A DNA stretch of 64,000 bases from contig NZ_OZ075067.1 in NCBI RefSeq assembly GCF_964186585.1, positions 868,001-932,000 on the forward strand, written 5' to 3'. Of the stretch, positions 9,516 to 18,099 are shown in pieces. The DNA is from Microbacterium sp. MM2322 (GTDB lineage: Bacteria > Actinomycetota > Actinomycetes > Actinomycetales > Microbacteriaceae). Each line of letters opens with the position of its first letter. The stretch's first letter is position 1. The notes under the pieces were generated by a model. That model was not told the origin of the DNA, made no database searches, and saw only the letters and a program-made list of their open reading frames with translations. The translations under genes were made by a program, and so were the position numbers.

Positions 9516-10670
9516 ATGACCGCCACCACTGTCGACGTGCTCCCGTGGGGCGAGGTCTGGGGCCAGGATGAGGCCGTCGCCCAGTTGCGGGCCGCGGCAT
9601 CCGACCCCTCGCAGATGTCGCACGCGTGGCTCATCACCGGTCCGCCCGGATCCGGACGATCGACCCTCGCCTACGCGTTCGCCGCTGCGCTCATCGCGGA
9701 GCCCGGGGATGAGAACGCAATGCGTCAGGTGATGGCTCGGACCCACCCCGACCTCGCAGCGCTCCGCACCGAAGGCGTCATCATCTCGATCAAGGACGCC
9801 CGGTCGCTCGTCGAGCGGTCGTACTTCTCGCCGTCGCTCGGCCGATACCGCGTCATGATCATGGAGGACGCCGATCGCATGGTCGAGCGGACGAGCAACG
9901 TCCTCCTCAAAGCCCTCGAAGAGCCGCCCGAGCAGACCGTGTGGATCCTCTGCGCCCCGAGCGACGCGGATCTCCTTCCCACGATCCGCTCCCGCGTCCG
10001 GATCCTCCGGCTGCGGGAACCCGACGTCGCAGACGTCGCCCGACTGATCGTGCAGCGCACCGGCGTCGACGAGGCGGTCGCCGAGCAGTCGGCGCGCCTC
10101 GCGCAGCGCCACATCGGCATGGCGCAGCGGTTGGCGACGGATGCCGCATCCCGAGAGCGTCGTGAGCGCACCCTCCGGGGAGTCCTGCGCGTCCGCGGCG
10201 TCGGCGACGCCGTCGAGGTCGCCGCGACGATCGTGCAGTCCGCCACCGACGACGCGAAAGCCCTCACCGCGGCGCGCGACGAAGGTGAGCGCGACTCGCT
10301 CCTCCGAACCCTCGGCGTGCCGCCCGGGAGTGCCGTGCCGCCTGCCGTGCGCAGTCAGCTGAGCGCCCTGGAGGATGAGCAGAAGCGGCGCGCGACCCGC
10401 AGCCTGCGGGACGGGATCGACCGGGTGCTGACGGACCTCGAGTCCCTCTACCGCGACACGCTGATGCGTCAGTTCGGTCGCGACACCGACCTCATCAATC
10501 GCGAGTTGACGGCTGAGATCGAGGCGCTCGCGGCGGCCTGGACCCCGCAGCACACCCTGACGGTGCTCGACTCGATCGCTCTGACGCGGACCAACCTGCA
10601 GGGCAACGCCGCCCCCGCCCTCGCTCTCGAGAGCATGCTCATCACCGTCGCGACGGGACGCACCCAGTGA
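9516..10670 (+). CDS. holB: DNA polymerase III subunit delta'
   Basis: A 384-residue AAA+ clamp-loader subunit. It has the Walker A-like GPPGSGRSTLAYA, with Arg where ATP-binding members have Lys, as expected for delta', which does not hydrolyse ATP. Other motifs are IMEDADRMVERTSNVLLKALEEPP and LPTIRSRVRILRL. The region between Walker A and 'THPDLAALR' that carries a four-Cys zinc module in many homologues has no Cys here. Placement after tmk is the usual actinobacterial order. It overlaps the following hydrolase gene by 4 nt. Confidence 0.92.
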   Translation: MTATTVDVLPWGEVWGQDEAVAQLRAAASDPSQMSHAWLITGPPGSGRSTLAYAFAAALIAEPGDENAMRQVMARTHPDLAALRTEGVIISIKDARSLVERSYFSPSLGRYRVMIMEDADRMVERTSNVLLKALEEPPEQTVWILCAPSDADLLPTIRSRVRILRLREPDVADVARLIVQRTGVDEAVAEQSARLAQRHIGMAQRLATDAASRERRERTLRGVLRVRGVGDAVEVAATIVQSATDDAKALTAARDEGERDSLLRTLGVPPGSAVPPAVRSQLSALEDEQKRRATRSLRDGIDRVLTDLESLYRDTLMRQFGRDTDLINRELTAEIEALAAAWTPQHTLTVLDSIALTRTNLQGNAAPALALESMLITVATGRTQ

Positions 10671-12220
10671 TCCGCGGAGCCTGGCGCCGCGCGGCGGCCG
10701 CTCTCTTGGCCGCAGGCACGATCGCCGCCGTGCTGGTCGGGTGCACGCCGAAGGCGAATACGGATGCCGCGCCGCACCGCACGCCGATCACCAAGGGTGC
10801 CCCGGCCGGTTTCGAGGAGTACTACGGCCAGAAGGTCGCCTGGGAGAAGTGCCGTGGGATCGGCGAGGGCGACTACTACTGCGCCTCGATCACGGCGCCT
10901 CGCGACTGGACCGACGCGGCGGGTGGCGACATCGAGCTGTCCATCATCGTGCGCCTCGCGTCGGGCGGGACGTCGCAGGGGTCGCTCTTCGTGAACCCGG
11001 GCGGGCCCGGTGCCAGCGGCGTCGACCTCGTGCAGCAGTCCGCCGGATTCGCCGTCGGGAACGAGCTCCTCCAGAGCTACGACGTCGTGGGCTTCGACCC
11101 GCGGGGCGTCGGACGATCGACCGCCGTCCGCTGCCTCGACGCCACCGCCATGGACGACTACCTCTTCGATCTGCCTGCGGCCCCCCGCGGCACACCCGAG
11201 CGGGAGGGCGAACAGCGCGCCGCCGCTGAGGCCTTCGCCCGCGCGTGCGAGGTCAACAGCGATGGGCTCCTGCCGTTCGTCACGACCCAGAACGCCGCTC
11301 GCGATCTCGACCTCCTGCGCGGCGTGCTCGGTGACGAGAAGCTGTCCTACCTGGGCTACTCGTACGGCTCGTTCCTCGGGGCGACGTACGCCGAACTGTT
11401 CCCTCAGAACGTCGGCCGTGTCGTGCTCGACGGCGGACTCGACCCGTCGATCCCCAGCGCGGTCGTCGGGGCGCGGCAGGCCATCGGGTTCCAGTCGGCG
11501 CTCGATGCGTACCTGACGAGTTGCGTCGGCGGATCCGACTGCCCGTTCGACGGCCCGCTCGCGACCGCCGAACAGCAGCTCTCCGATGCGATCGCCGCGG
11601 TCGACGCGTCTCCGCTGACAGCGAGCGACGGCCGGATGCTGGGGGGCGATGCCCTTGTGATGGGGATCATCTCGGCGCTCTACAGCGAGGGCAACTGGTC
11701 GCCGTTGTCGTCGGCGCTCACCGCAGTCCTCGAGGGGGATGCCGACGAGATGTTCGGGCTGGTCGACCGGTATTACAACCGGTACGACGGGAGGTACCTC
11801 GACAATTCGACGGAGGCATTCTCGGCATACAACTGCATGGACTACCCCGCCGATCCGGACGACGTGGTCGCCGCAGCGAACGCGGAGGTGGCAGAGAAGG
11901 CGCCGACATTCGCGCCCTACTGGACATCGGATGTCTCGCTCTGCGACGCGTGGCCGTACCCGCCGACCGGCACACGGAGCGAGATCCACGCCGACGGCGC
12001 GGCCCCCATTCTGGTCATCGGCACGACGAACGACCCCGCGACCCCGTACGAGTGGTCGGCGGCCCTCGCGAAGCAGCTGAGCTCCGGCATCCTGCTCACC
12101 CGGGTAGGGGAGGGGCACACCGGTTTCAACAAGGGGAACGCCTGCATCGATGACGCTGTCGTCGCGTACTTCGAGGACGACAAAGTCCCGGCTGGCGATC
12201 TCCGCTGCGAGGCCGGTTGA
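10667..12220 (+). CDS. Secreted alpha/beta-hydrolase lipoprotein of the tripeptidyl aminopeptidase family
   Basis: A 517-residue extracytoplasmic hydrolase. Signal peptide residues 5-25 end in the lipobox VLVGC. The alpha/beta-hydrolase fold shows an oxyanion region (NPGGPGASG), a nucleophile elbow GYSYGSFLG, and a C-terminal TAP-like domain with TNDPATPYEWS (Asp) and GEGHTGF (His), completing a Ser-Asp-His triad. Family members release N-terminal tripeptides or act on small esters; the substrate is not clear here. The start overlaps the holB stop by 4 nt, yet the function is unrelated, so this is probably only a conserved arrangement. Confidence 0.88.
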   Translation: MIRGAWRRAAAALLAAGTIAAVLVGCTPKANTDAAPHRTPITKGAPAGFEEYYGQKVAWEKCRGIGEGDYYCASITAPRDWTDAAGGDIELSIIVRLASGGTSQGSLFVNPGGPGASGVDLVQQSAGFAVGNELLQSYDVVGFDPRGVGRSTAVRCLDATAMDDYLFDLPAAPRGTPEREGEQRAAAEAFARACEVNSDGLLPFVTTQNAARDLDLLRGVLGDEKLSYLGYSYGSFLGATYAELFPQNVGRVVLDGGLDPSIPSAVVGARQAIGFQSALDAYLTSCVGGSDCPFDGPLATAEQQLSDAIAAVDASPLTASDGRMLGGDALVMGIISALYSEGNWSPLSSALTAVLEGDADEMFGLVDRYYNRYDGRYLDNSTEAFSAYNCMDYPADPDDVVAAANAEVAEKAPTFAPYWTSDVSLCDAWPYPPTGTRSEIHADGAAPILVIGTTNDPATPYEWSAALAKQLSSGILLTRVGEGHTGFNKGNACIDDAVVAYFEDDKVPAGDLRCEAG

Positions 12221-12252
12221 GTCCCGCGTTCGCCGCATCCCTCCGGACCCTG

Positions 12253-12258
12253 TAAGAT
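12253..12258 (+). promoter_or_regulatory. Probable -10 box of the tRNA-Thr gene
   Basis: TAAGAT, 30 nt upstream of the mature tRNA 5' end, within an AT-richer patch (TAAGATCGATAAT). GATAAT just downstream is an alternative -10. Confidence 0.35.
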
Positions 12259-12288
12259 CGATAATCGTGCAACGCGCGAGCGAAGCGC

Positions 12289-12364
12289 GCCACCTTAGCT
12301 CAGACGGCAGAGCGATTCACTCGTAATGAATAGGTCAAGGGTTCGATTCCCTTAGGTGGCTCCA
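12289..12364 (+). tRNA. tRNA-Thr (anticodon CGT)
   Basis: A complete cloverleaf. The 7-bp acceptor stem GCCACCT/AGGTGGC is perfect. The D arm begins TAGCTCAGA. The anticodon loop CTCGTAA gives anticodon CGT for ACG codons. The T arm GTTCGATTC is canonical. The 3' CCA is encoded (12362-12364). No integrase or attachment repeat is seen beside it. Confidence 0.95.
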
Positions 12365-12381
12365 GAACAGAGGACACACGG

Positions 12382-12771
12382 GTGACACAAGCCCTCGATG
12401 CGATTCTCGAGATCTTCACCTGGGTCGGATTCGGTGCGGCATTCGCCCTCGGAATCGTCTCGGTGATCGTGTGGGCAGCGGACGGCAGTTGGCTGTCCGC
12501 GGAGGCGTACCTCGACGAGGACGGCCACACGCTTCGCTGGATCGACAGCGAGGGCGACGTGAACTCGGCATCCCTCTCGGAGGCAGACCGGGCCCGTGTG
12601 GGCGCCGATCACAAGGCGCAGATCTGGTACCGCCACGGATGGCACGACCGGATGCGGTTCACGCGCCGCCCGCCCGTGCTGCGCCTGCTCGTGGGGCTCA
12701 CCATCGGCGGGGCTGCGCTGGGTCTCGCGGCGACGGGGGCGTCCATCGTCGCGTACTTCGTCCGCGCCTGA
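12382..12771 (+). CDS. Small membrane protein of unknown function
   Basis: A 129-residue protein with two predicted membrane helices (about residues 8-33 and 103-125) flanking a short soluble domain rich in Asp/Trp (YLDEDGHTLRWIDSEGDVNS). I do not recognise a family. GTG at 12382 gives the only sensible start, 18 nt after the tRNA CCA end, so it may be co-transcribed with tRNA-Thr. Codon use is like that of neighbouring genes. Confidence 0.65.
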   Translation: MTQALDAILEIFTWVGFGAAFALGIVSVIVWAADGSWLSAEAYLDEDGHTLRWIDSEGDVNSASLSEADRARVGADHKAQIWYRHGWHDRMRFTRRPPVLRLLVGLTIGGAALGLAATGASIVAYFVRA

Positions 12772-12788
12772 TCGCTCGATGACACATA

Positions 12789-12825
12789 TTGCTGAAAAAG
12801 CGTATATCTAGATAATCTAGGTATA
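12789..12825 (+). promoter_or_regulatory. Promoter-operator of the MMPL gene (leaderless, palindromic)
   Basis: A 23-bp inverted repeat at 12803-12825 has arms TATATCTAGAT and ATCTAGGTATA around one central base, with a single mismatched pair. Its right half ends on the A of the ATG. A -10 hexamer TAATCT (12813-12818) lies inside it, 6 nt before that ATG, and TTGCTG (12789-12794) is a plausible -35. No ribosome site exists, so the mRNA is probably leaderless and a repressor on the palindrome would block the polymerase directly. Confidence 0.7.
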
Positions 12826-15059
12826 TGTCTCCTGCATCGACGCCTTCCCGATGGTTGCGCATCGCGCTGCCGCTCGTCCTCGTCGTCATCTGGCTGGCCG
12901 GTGGCTCGATCGGCGGACCGTACTTCGGCAAGGTCGACGAAGTCTCGACCAACGATCAGTCGAGCTTCCTGCCGCAGAGCGCCGAGTCGACGCAGGTGCA
13001 GGAGCGCCTGGACGACTTCCTCGGCGGCGATGCGATCCCCGCCCTCGTCGTCTTCGACGCCGGTCGCGCGCTCGACGACGCGCAGCTGCAGGACGTGCAG
13101 GCTCTCACCGACAAGATCGGTGCCCTCGACGGCGTGCAGGAGGTGTCCCCGGCGATCCCGTCCGAGGACGGAGAAGCGGCGCAGGTCGTCGTCTCGATCG
13201 ATGCCTCGGGCGAGGTGACCGACATCGTCGGAGAGGTTCGAGAGCTGGTCGCTGCAGATGCACCCGACGGCGTGAAGGCCTGGGTGACCGGCCCCGCCGG
13301 CTTCACCGCGGACCTCGCGACCGGTTTCACCGGCATCGACGGGCTGCTGCTGCTCGTCGCGCTCGGTGCCGTCTTCGTGATCCTCGTGATCGTCTACCGC
13401 TCGCCGCTCCTGCCTCTCCTCGTGCTGCTGACCTCGGTGTTCGCCCTCTGCGTCGCGCTCCTCAGCGTGTGGTGGCTCGCCAAAGCCGAGATCGTCGTCC
13501 TCAACGGCCAGGTCCAAGGCATCCTCTTCATCCTGGTCATCGGCGCCGCGACCGACTACGCGCTTCTCTACGTCGCCCGCTTCCGTGAGGCGATCGGGGA
13601 GGGGAGGAAGAGGTGGGATGCCGCGACCACCGCCTGGAAGGGGGCGGTCGAGCCGATCCTCGCCTCCGGCGGCACCGTCATCGCGGGGCTCCTCTGCCTG
13701 CTGCTCAGTGACCTCGCGAGCAACCGCGCCCTCGGCCCCATCGCCTCGATCGGGATCGCGTTCGCGATGCTCTCGGCGCTCACGTTCCTCCCGGCTCTCC
13801 TCGCCCTGGTGGGGCGCGCGGCATTCTGGCCGTTCATCCCCAAGGCGGGCATGACAGAGCTCCCCGTCGACTTGACCCAGCCCACCCGAGGCCTCTGGGC
13901 GAGGCTCGCGCGGTTCGTCGCGCGCCGCGCGCGGATCGTCTGGATCGTCTCCACGGTCGTGCTGCTCGCGGCATCCGTCGGTGTGACGCAGTTGAAGGCC
14001 GACGGCGTTCCCGCGAGCGAGCTCGTTCTCGGGGCGTCTCAGGCCCGCGACGGGCAGGCCGCCCTCGCCGAGCACTTCCCGGCGGGATCCGGCAGCCCGC
14101 TCTATGTCATCGTCCCCGAGGCCGAGGCGCCCGATGCGGCGGAGCTCATCGCGGATCAGGCCGGCATCGAGTCGGTGGGTGTCGTGTCGGCCGATGCGCC
14201 TGCCGGCCAGGCCGACGTCGCCGTCGAGGGCGGCCAGCTCGTCCTCACCGCGCAGGGACCTCCCGGAACGGCCGCGCCGGCACCCACCGTCGACGGCGGC
14301 GACGTCATGCTCGTCGCGACCCTCTCGGACGCCGCCGACTCGATCGCGGCGGAGGACACCGTGCGGGACCTGCGCGAGGCGATCTCCGGGACCTCGCTCG
14401 ACGCCGTCGTGGGCGGCACCACGGCGGTCGACCTCGACACCAACGACACGTCGATCCGCGACCGGACGGTCATCATCCCCGTCATCCTCGTGGTGGTCCT
14501 GCTGATCCTCATGCTGCTGCTGCGGTCGATCCTCGCTCCCGTGCTCCTGATCCTCAGCGTCATCGTCTCGTTCGCGGCGGCACTCGGAGTCAGCGCACTC
14601 GTGTTCAACGACGTGTTCGGCTTCCCTGGCGGCGACCCGGCGGTGCCGCTCTACGGTTTCGTCTTCCTCGTGGCGCTGGGGATCGACTACAACATCTTCC
14701 TGATGTCGCGCGTGCGCGAGGAGTCCGTCCGCCACGGGACGCGTCGCGGCATCCTTCGCGGGCTGGTCGCGACGGGCGGCGTGATCACCTCGGCAGGGCT
14801 CGTGCTGGCGGCGACGTTCGCTGCACTCGGCGTCATCCAGATCCTGTTCCTCGTCCAGCTCGCGTTCATCGTCGCGTTCGGCGTGCTGCTCGACACGTTC
14901 ATCGTGCGCTCGCTCCTCGTGCCGGCGCTGGCGTACGACATCGGAAAGGCCATCTGGTGGCCGTCGAAGCTGTCGCGGGTCGACGCTGACGAGGCGCCGG
15001 AGGCTCCGGTCGCGGGGGAGATGACACGAGCCGAGTACCGACGGACGCTCGACGCGTGA
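12825..15059 (+). CDS. MMPL-family membrane exporter
   Basis: A 744-residue RND-like transporter of the MMPL type: one N-terminal helix (about 8-25), an extracytoplasmic domain (30-160), a block of six helices (about 165-345), a helix near 370, a second extracytoplasmic domain (390-530), and a last helix block (545-715). Conserved MMPL signatures are visible: GAATDYALLYVARFRE in the first membrane block and ALGIDYNIFLMSRVRE in the second, with the Asp-Tyr pair thought to couple to proton flow. Members export lipids, siderophores or drugs; the substrate is unknown. The gene stands alone behind a palindromic promoter. Confidence 0.9.
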   Translation: MSPASTPSRWLRIALPLVLVVIWLAGGSIGGPYFGKVDEVSTNDQSSFLPQSAESTQVQERLDDFLGGDAIPALVVFDAGRALDDAQLQDVQALTDKIGALDGVQEVSPAIPSEDGEAAQVVVSIDASGEVTDIVGEVRELVAADAPDGVKAWVTGPAGFTADLATGFTGIDGLLLLVALGAVFVILVIVYRSPLLPLLVLLTSVFALCVALLSVWWLAKAEIVVLNGQVQGILFILVIGAATDYALLYVARFREAIGEGRKRWDAATTAWKGAVEPILASGGTVIAGLLCLLLSDLASNRALGPIASIGIAFAMLSALTFLPALLALVGRAAFWPFIPKAGMTELPVDLTQPTRGLWARLARFVARRARIVWIVSTVVLLAASVGVTQLKADGVPASELVLGASQARDGQAALAEHFPAGSGSPLYVIVPEAEAPDAAELIADQAGIESVGVVSADAPAGQADVAVEGGQLVLTAQGPPGTAAPAPTVDGGDVMLVATLSDAADSIAAEDTVRDLREAISGTSLDAVVGGTTAVDLDTNDTSIRDRTVIIPVILVVVLLILMLLLRSILAPVLLILSVIVSFAAALGVSALVFNDVFGFPGGDPAVPLYGFVFLVALGIDYNIFLMSRVREESVRHGTRRGILRGLVATGGVITSAGLVLAATFAALGVIQILFLVQLAFIVAFGVLLDTFIVRSLLVPALAYDIGKAIWWPSKLSRVDADEAPEAPVAGEMTRAEYRRTLDA

Positions 15060-15065
15060 CGACGG

Positions 15066-15452
15066 TCAGCGCCGTCGGCGTCCGACCAGCGCGGCGATCG
15101 CCCGCCAGCCGACCAGCATCACGAGCAGGGTGATCGTCGCGACGATCACGAACGCGACCTGCACCCCCTGGCCCGACAGCGCCCGCAGGATCATGCCGCC
15201 GGCGACCGTGACGATCCACACCGGGATGCCGGTGCGGACGATCGCCCTCGGCGACCGCCACGCCAGCGACACGAGCCACCCGATGACGAGTGCCGCGAGG
15301 AACGGCCCCGCCGTCGTCGCGAGCCCGGCGAATACCGCCTCGGTGTGGCTGGCGCGTCCGATCGCCGCGAAGACCGTGACGAGGACGACGTCGAGTGCGA
15401 AAGCGGCGAGGATCCCGCCGGTGGTGTGGGTGTGGGCGACGGGGGCGGCCAT
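15066..15452 (-). CDS. DUF3054 membrane protein
   Basis: A 128-residue protein with four hydrophobic segments and the DUF3054 pattern AFALDVVLVTVFAAIGRASH near the N-terminus. Function is unknown; it is common in actinobacteria and haloarchaea. The ATG at 15452 gives a compact MAAPVAHTH start. It converges on the MMPL gene and diverges from the nicotinamidase gene across a 72-bp gap. Confidence 0.8.
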   Translation of the reverse strand: MAAPVAHTHTTGGILAAFALDVVLVTVFAAIGRASHTEAVFAGLATTAGPFLAALVIGWLVSLAWRSPRAIVRTGIPVWIVTVAGGMILRALSGQGVQVAFVIVATITLLVMLVGWRAIAALVGRRRR

Positions 15453-15512
15453 CCCGCCAGCGTAGTCGGAGCCGACGGTGACGCAGGGCTGACTGCCGAC
15501 CTCATCTGGTCG

Positions 15513-15518
15513 TACTCT
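15513..15518 (+). promoter_or_regulatory. -10 box for leaderless nicotinamidase mRNA
   Basis: TACTCT, 6 nt before the ATG at 15525, with no ribosome site between. The arrangement repeats that seen before the MMPL, holB and mogA genes. Confidence 0.45.
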
Positions 15519-15524
15519 CGAGAC

Positions 15525-16124
15525 ATGACCCGAGCCCTGTTCATCGTCGATGTGCAGAACGATTTCACCGAGGGCGGCGCCCTGGGCGTCGACGGTGGTG
15601 ATGCCGTCGCTGCGGCGATCACCGACCACCTGAAGAACCACGCCGACGACTACGACGTGATCGTGGCCTCCCGCGACTGGCACGACGGCGACGGTGACAA
15701 CGGCGGGCACTTCTCTGCCGCCCCCGACTTCGTCGATTCGTGGCCGGTGCACTGCGTCGCCGGCAGCACCGGCGCGGACTACGACCCGGGACTCGACACC
15801 TCCGCCGTCACCCACCACGTGAAGAAGGGGCAGGGCATCCCCGCCTATTCGCTCTTCGAGGGCGTGACGGATGCCGGTGAGACGGTCGCCGACATCCTCA
15901 CCTCCCACGGGGTCGTCGAGGTCGACGTCACCGGTATCGCGACGGATCACTGCGTCCGCGCGTCGGCGCTCGACGCGATCGCGCACGGCCGACACGTGCG
16001 GATCCTCACGGACCTCATCGCCGGGGTCGCCCCGGCGCCGAGCGAAGCGGCTCTCGCCGAACTCGCCCACGCCGGAGCGGAGCTGGCCTCGGCCGCCGGC
16101 ATCGGCGACGAGGACGGTCGGTGA
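15525..16124 (+). CDS. pncA: Nicotinamidase (isochorismatase family)
   Basis: A 199-residue cysteine amidohydrolase that converts nicotinamide to nicotinate for NAD salvage. Triad: Asp9 in FIVDVQNDF, a Lys in HHVKKGQG, and Cys143 in GIATDHCVRASALDA. The metal-site pattern SRDWH is present. Length is normal (about 190-210). In mycobacteria this enzyme also activates pyrazinamide. The start was chosen at the ATG following a TACTCT -10 box. Its stop overlaps the DUF2510 gene start. Confidence 0.9.
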   Translation: MTRALFIVDVQNDFTEGGALGVDGGDAVAAAITDHLKNHADDYDVIVASRDWHDGDGDNGGHFSAAPDFVDSWPVHCVAGSTGADYDPGLDTSAVTHHVKKGQGIPAYSLFEGVTDAGETVADILTSHGVVEVDVTGIATDHCVRASALDAIAHGRHVRILTDLIAGVAPAPSEAALAELAHAGAELASAAGIGDEDGR

Positions 16125-16744
16125 GCCGCCAGGCGCCGGCAGGCTGGTACGCCGATCCCGGCGAGCCGGGGCAGCTGCGCTGGTGGGACGGCACGGACTG
16201 GGCGACCGACACGGTGGCCCCGGCAGCGGGCGAGGCCGTGGCGGACGCTCCGGATCCCGCGCCCGCTGCCGTCGCCGCAGCGCCCGCCCGTCCGGGTACC
16301 GTCTGGATCTGGGCGGCCATCGCGGCATCCGCTCTGCCGCTCTACACGGGAGTGTTCCTCGACGCCGCGGCCTTCGCCCGGCTCGGCGGGCCATCCTCGG
16401 GGCTGACCCCGGCCGGCGGGATCGTCGCCGGTCTCGCCTCCCTCATCGTCGTCGACCTCGTCCTCGTGGCGTTCGCCGTGCTGTTCGCGTGGCTCGATCA
16501 CCGCACGCTCCGCCGACGCGGGATCGAGGCGCCGTTCGCGTGGGGGTGGTCGGCTCTCGCCGCTGTCCTCACCCTCGGCGTCTACGTCGTCGGGCGCACC
16601 GTCATCGTCCACCGTCGCACCGGGCGCGGCCTCGCGCCGCTCTGGGCATGGCTCGCTGTCACCCTCGTGGGTCTCGTCGTGTTCGCGGTGTGGATCACGG
16701 CGTTCTCGGACGCGGCCTGGGTGGCGGTCACGACCTCACGCTGA
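16121..16744 (+). CDS. DUF2510 domain membrane protein
   Basis: A 207-residue protein. The N-terminal DUF2510 module (residues 6-28) has the characteristic PAGWYADPGEPGQLRWWDG. An Ala/Pro linker follows, then four predicted membrane helices (about 63-80, 97-120, 140-160, 178-200). DUF2510 is a small Trp-rich module common in actinobacterial membrane proteins, of unknown role. It starts with GTG overlapping the pncA stop by 4 nt. Confidence 0.8.
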   Translation: MSRQAPAGWYADPGEPGQLRWWDGTDWATDTVAPAAGEAVADAPDPAPAAVAAAPARPGTVWIWAAIAASALPLYTGVFLDAAAFARLGGPSSGLTPAGGIVAGLASLIVVDLVLVAFAVLFAWLDHRTLRRRGIEAPFAWGWSALAAVLTLGVYVVGRTVIVHRRTGRGLAPLWAWLAVTLVGLVVFAVWITAFSDAAWVAVTTSR

Positions 16745-16806
16745 TCTTCACGTGATGGTCATCTGCGGTTCATCGCCGTCGCGAGATGCCCCCTGAGCAT
16801 GGGGGA

Positions 16807-17994
16807 ATGAGTCGTCCTCGCATCCTCTCGCTCTACGAAGGTCTGTTCGCCGGCGGTGCCCGGGTGCTCCACACGAACGTCGTGACCGGACTGCATCTCG
16901 ACGGTTCGCACGACCATGCGGTGCTGTCGATCGCCTCGCAGGCCCGTCGCGAGGGCGCGATGCAGCCCATGACGGACGACCCGAGGTACCGCTGGCTGCG
17001 CGAGGCCGGCATCGACGTCTCGGATCTCGGCCGAGAGGCGAGCGCCGTCGCCCCCGATCCCGAGAGCTTCACGCCCGCAGAGCTCGAGGTCGCAGCCGCC
17101 GCCGTCGCGCAGGCCGACGTGATCCTCACGCTCAAGGAGCAGCCCCTCGGGCTCCTGCTCGCCCTCGATGCCCACGGGCTGCTGCCGGACGTACCCATCG
17201 CGGCGTGCCTGCACCGCTCCGACCCGACCCACTCGGGCGCAGCCATGCGCTGGTTGGGGGAGCTGGCGGCATCCGGTCGTCTCACCTCGACCATCTCGTG
17301 CGCCGAGTCGACGAGCGACGCGTACGCGCGGTTCACCCCGCCGTCCGTGCAGCGCCTCGTGATCCCGAACGGGATCGACCTCGCGCGTTACCGTCCGAAG
17401 CCGAACGAGCGGATGCCGCTGCGCACCCGCCTCGGCATCGCGCCGACCGCTCCTGTCGTCCTCTTCGCGGCGCGCTTCGACGCGATGAAGGACCCGGGGC
17501 TGTTCCTCCGCGCGGTCCGGGCGCACGCGGCGAAGGACAGCCGTGCGCAGTACCTCATGTGCGGAGCGGGAATGACCGACGACAACGCGGCGCTGACGGC
17601 GGCGATCGCCGAGGCGGGCGCCCCTGCCGAGCGCATCCACCGCCTGGGTATTCGCGACGACATGCCGCGCGTCTACCGCGCGGCCGACATCGTCGCGCTG
17701 ACGAGCGCGTTCGGCGAGGCGTCGCCCCTCTGCCTCATCGAGGGCGCCGCGAGCGGGGCGACCCCGGTCACGACCGCCGTGGGGGATTCGGCGCACGTCG
17801 TGGCGGGGATCGGGCTGGTCACCCCTCACGACGCGGAGGCCATCGCGGGGGCATGGGCGAAGGTCATCGCCCGCCGTCCGGACTATCGGGCCGCAGCGCT
17901 GGCCGCCCGGCCGCGGATGGGCGCGGACCGCATGCTCGATGAGTACCGGGGAGCGATCGACGGTCTCGCGGAGCGGGTCGAAGCGGCCGCCTGA
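16807..17994 (+). CDS. Family 4 glycosyltransferase
   Basis: A 395-residue GT-B fold glycosyltransferase transferring a sugar from a nucleotide donor to an unknown acceptor. The N-terminal acceptor domain begins MSRPRILSLYEGLFAGGARV. The C-terminal GT4 domain (about 200-395) shows VVLFAARFDAMKDP, RVYRAADIVALTSAFGEASPLCLIEGAASG (the E-x7-E donor-binding motif) and PVTTAVGD. ATG 16807 was chosen; an ATG at 16786 is in frame. The five C at 16789-16793 can pair with GGGGG at 16801-16805 immediately before the start. The linkage to the following synthetase is only by proximity, with a 105-bp gap. Confidence 0.82.
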   Translation: MSRPRILSLYEGLFAGGARVLHTNVVTGLHLDGSHDHAVLSIASQARREGAMQPMTDDPRYRWLREAGIDVSDLGREASAVAPDPESFTPAELEVAAAAVAQADVILTLKEQPLGLLLALDAHGLLPDVPIAACLHRSDPTHSGAAMRWLGELAASGRLTSTISCAESTSDAYARFTPPSVQRLVIPNGIDLARYRPKPNERMPLRTRLGIAPTAPVVLFAARFDAMKDPGLFLRAVRAHAAKDSRAQYLMCGAGMTDDNAALTAAIAEAGAPAERIHRLGIRDDMPRVYRAADIVALTSAFGEASPLCLIEGAASGATPVTTAVGDSAHVVAGIGLVTPHDAEAIAGAWAKVIARRPDYRAAALAARPRMGADRMLDEYRGAIDGLAERVEAAA

Positions 17995-18099
17995 GCGGAT
18001 GCCGGTGGGGCGGGCACGGGCTGTTTCTTTCGACCCGCTACCCTGTGTGGCCTCGGCACTCCGTGCAGAGACACCGGCCCCCACCCGAACGGCGACGCT

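Noticed and set aside
12289..12364. tRNA-Thr as an integration site of a mobile island
   Set aside because: No integrase, no duplicated tRNA 3' end and no composition change on either side.
12609..14735. 708-codon highly charged frame opposite the MMPL gene
   Set aside because: Asp/Arg/Glu-rich shadow of a membrane-protein gene; no domains.
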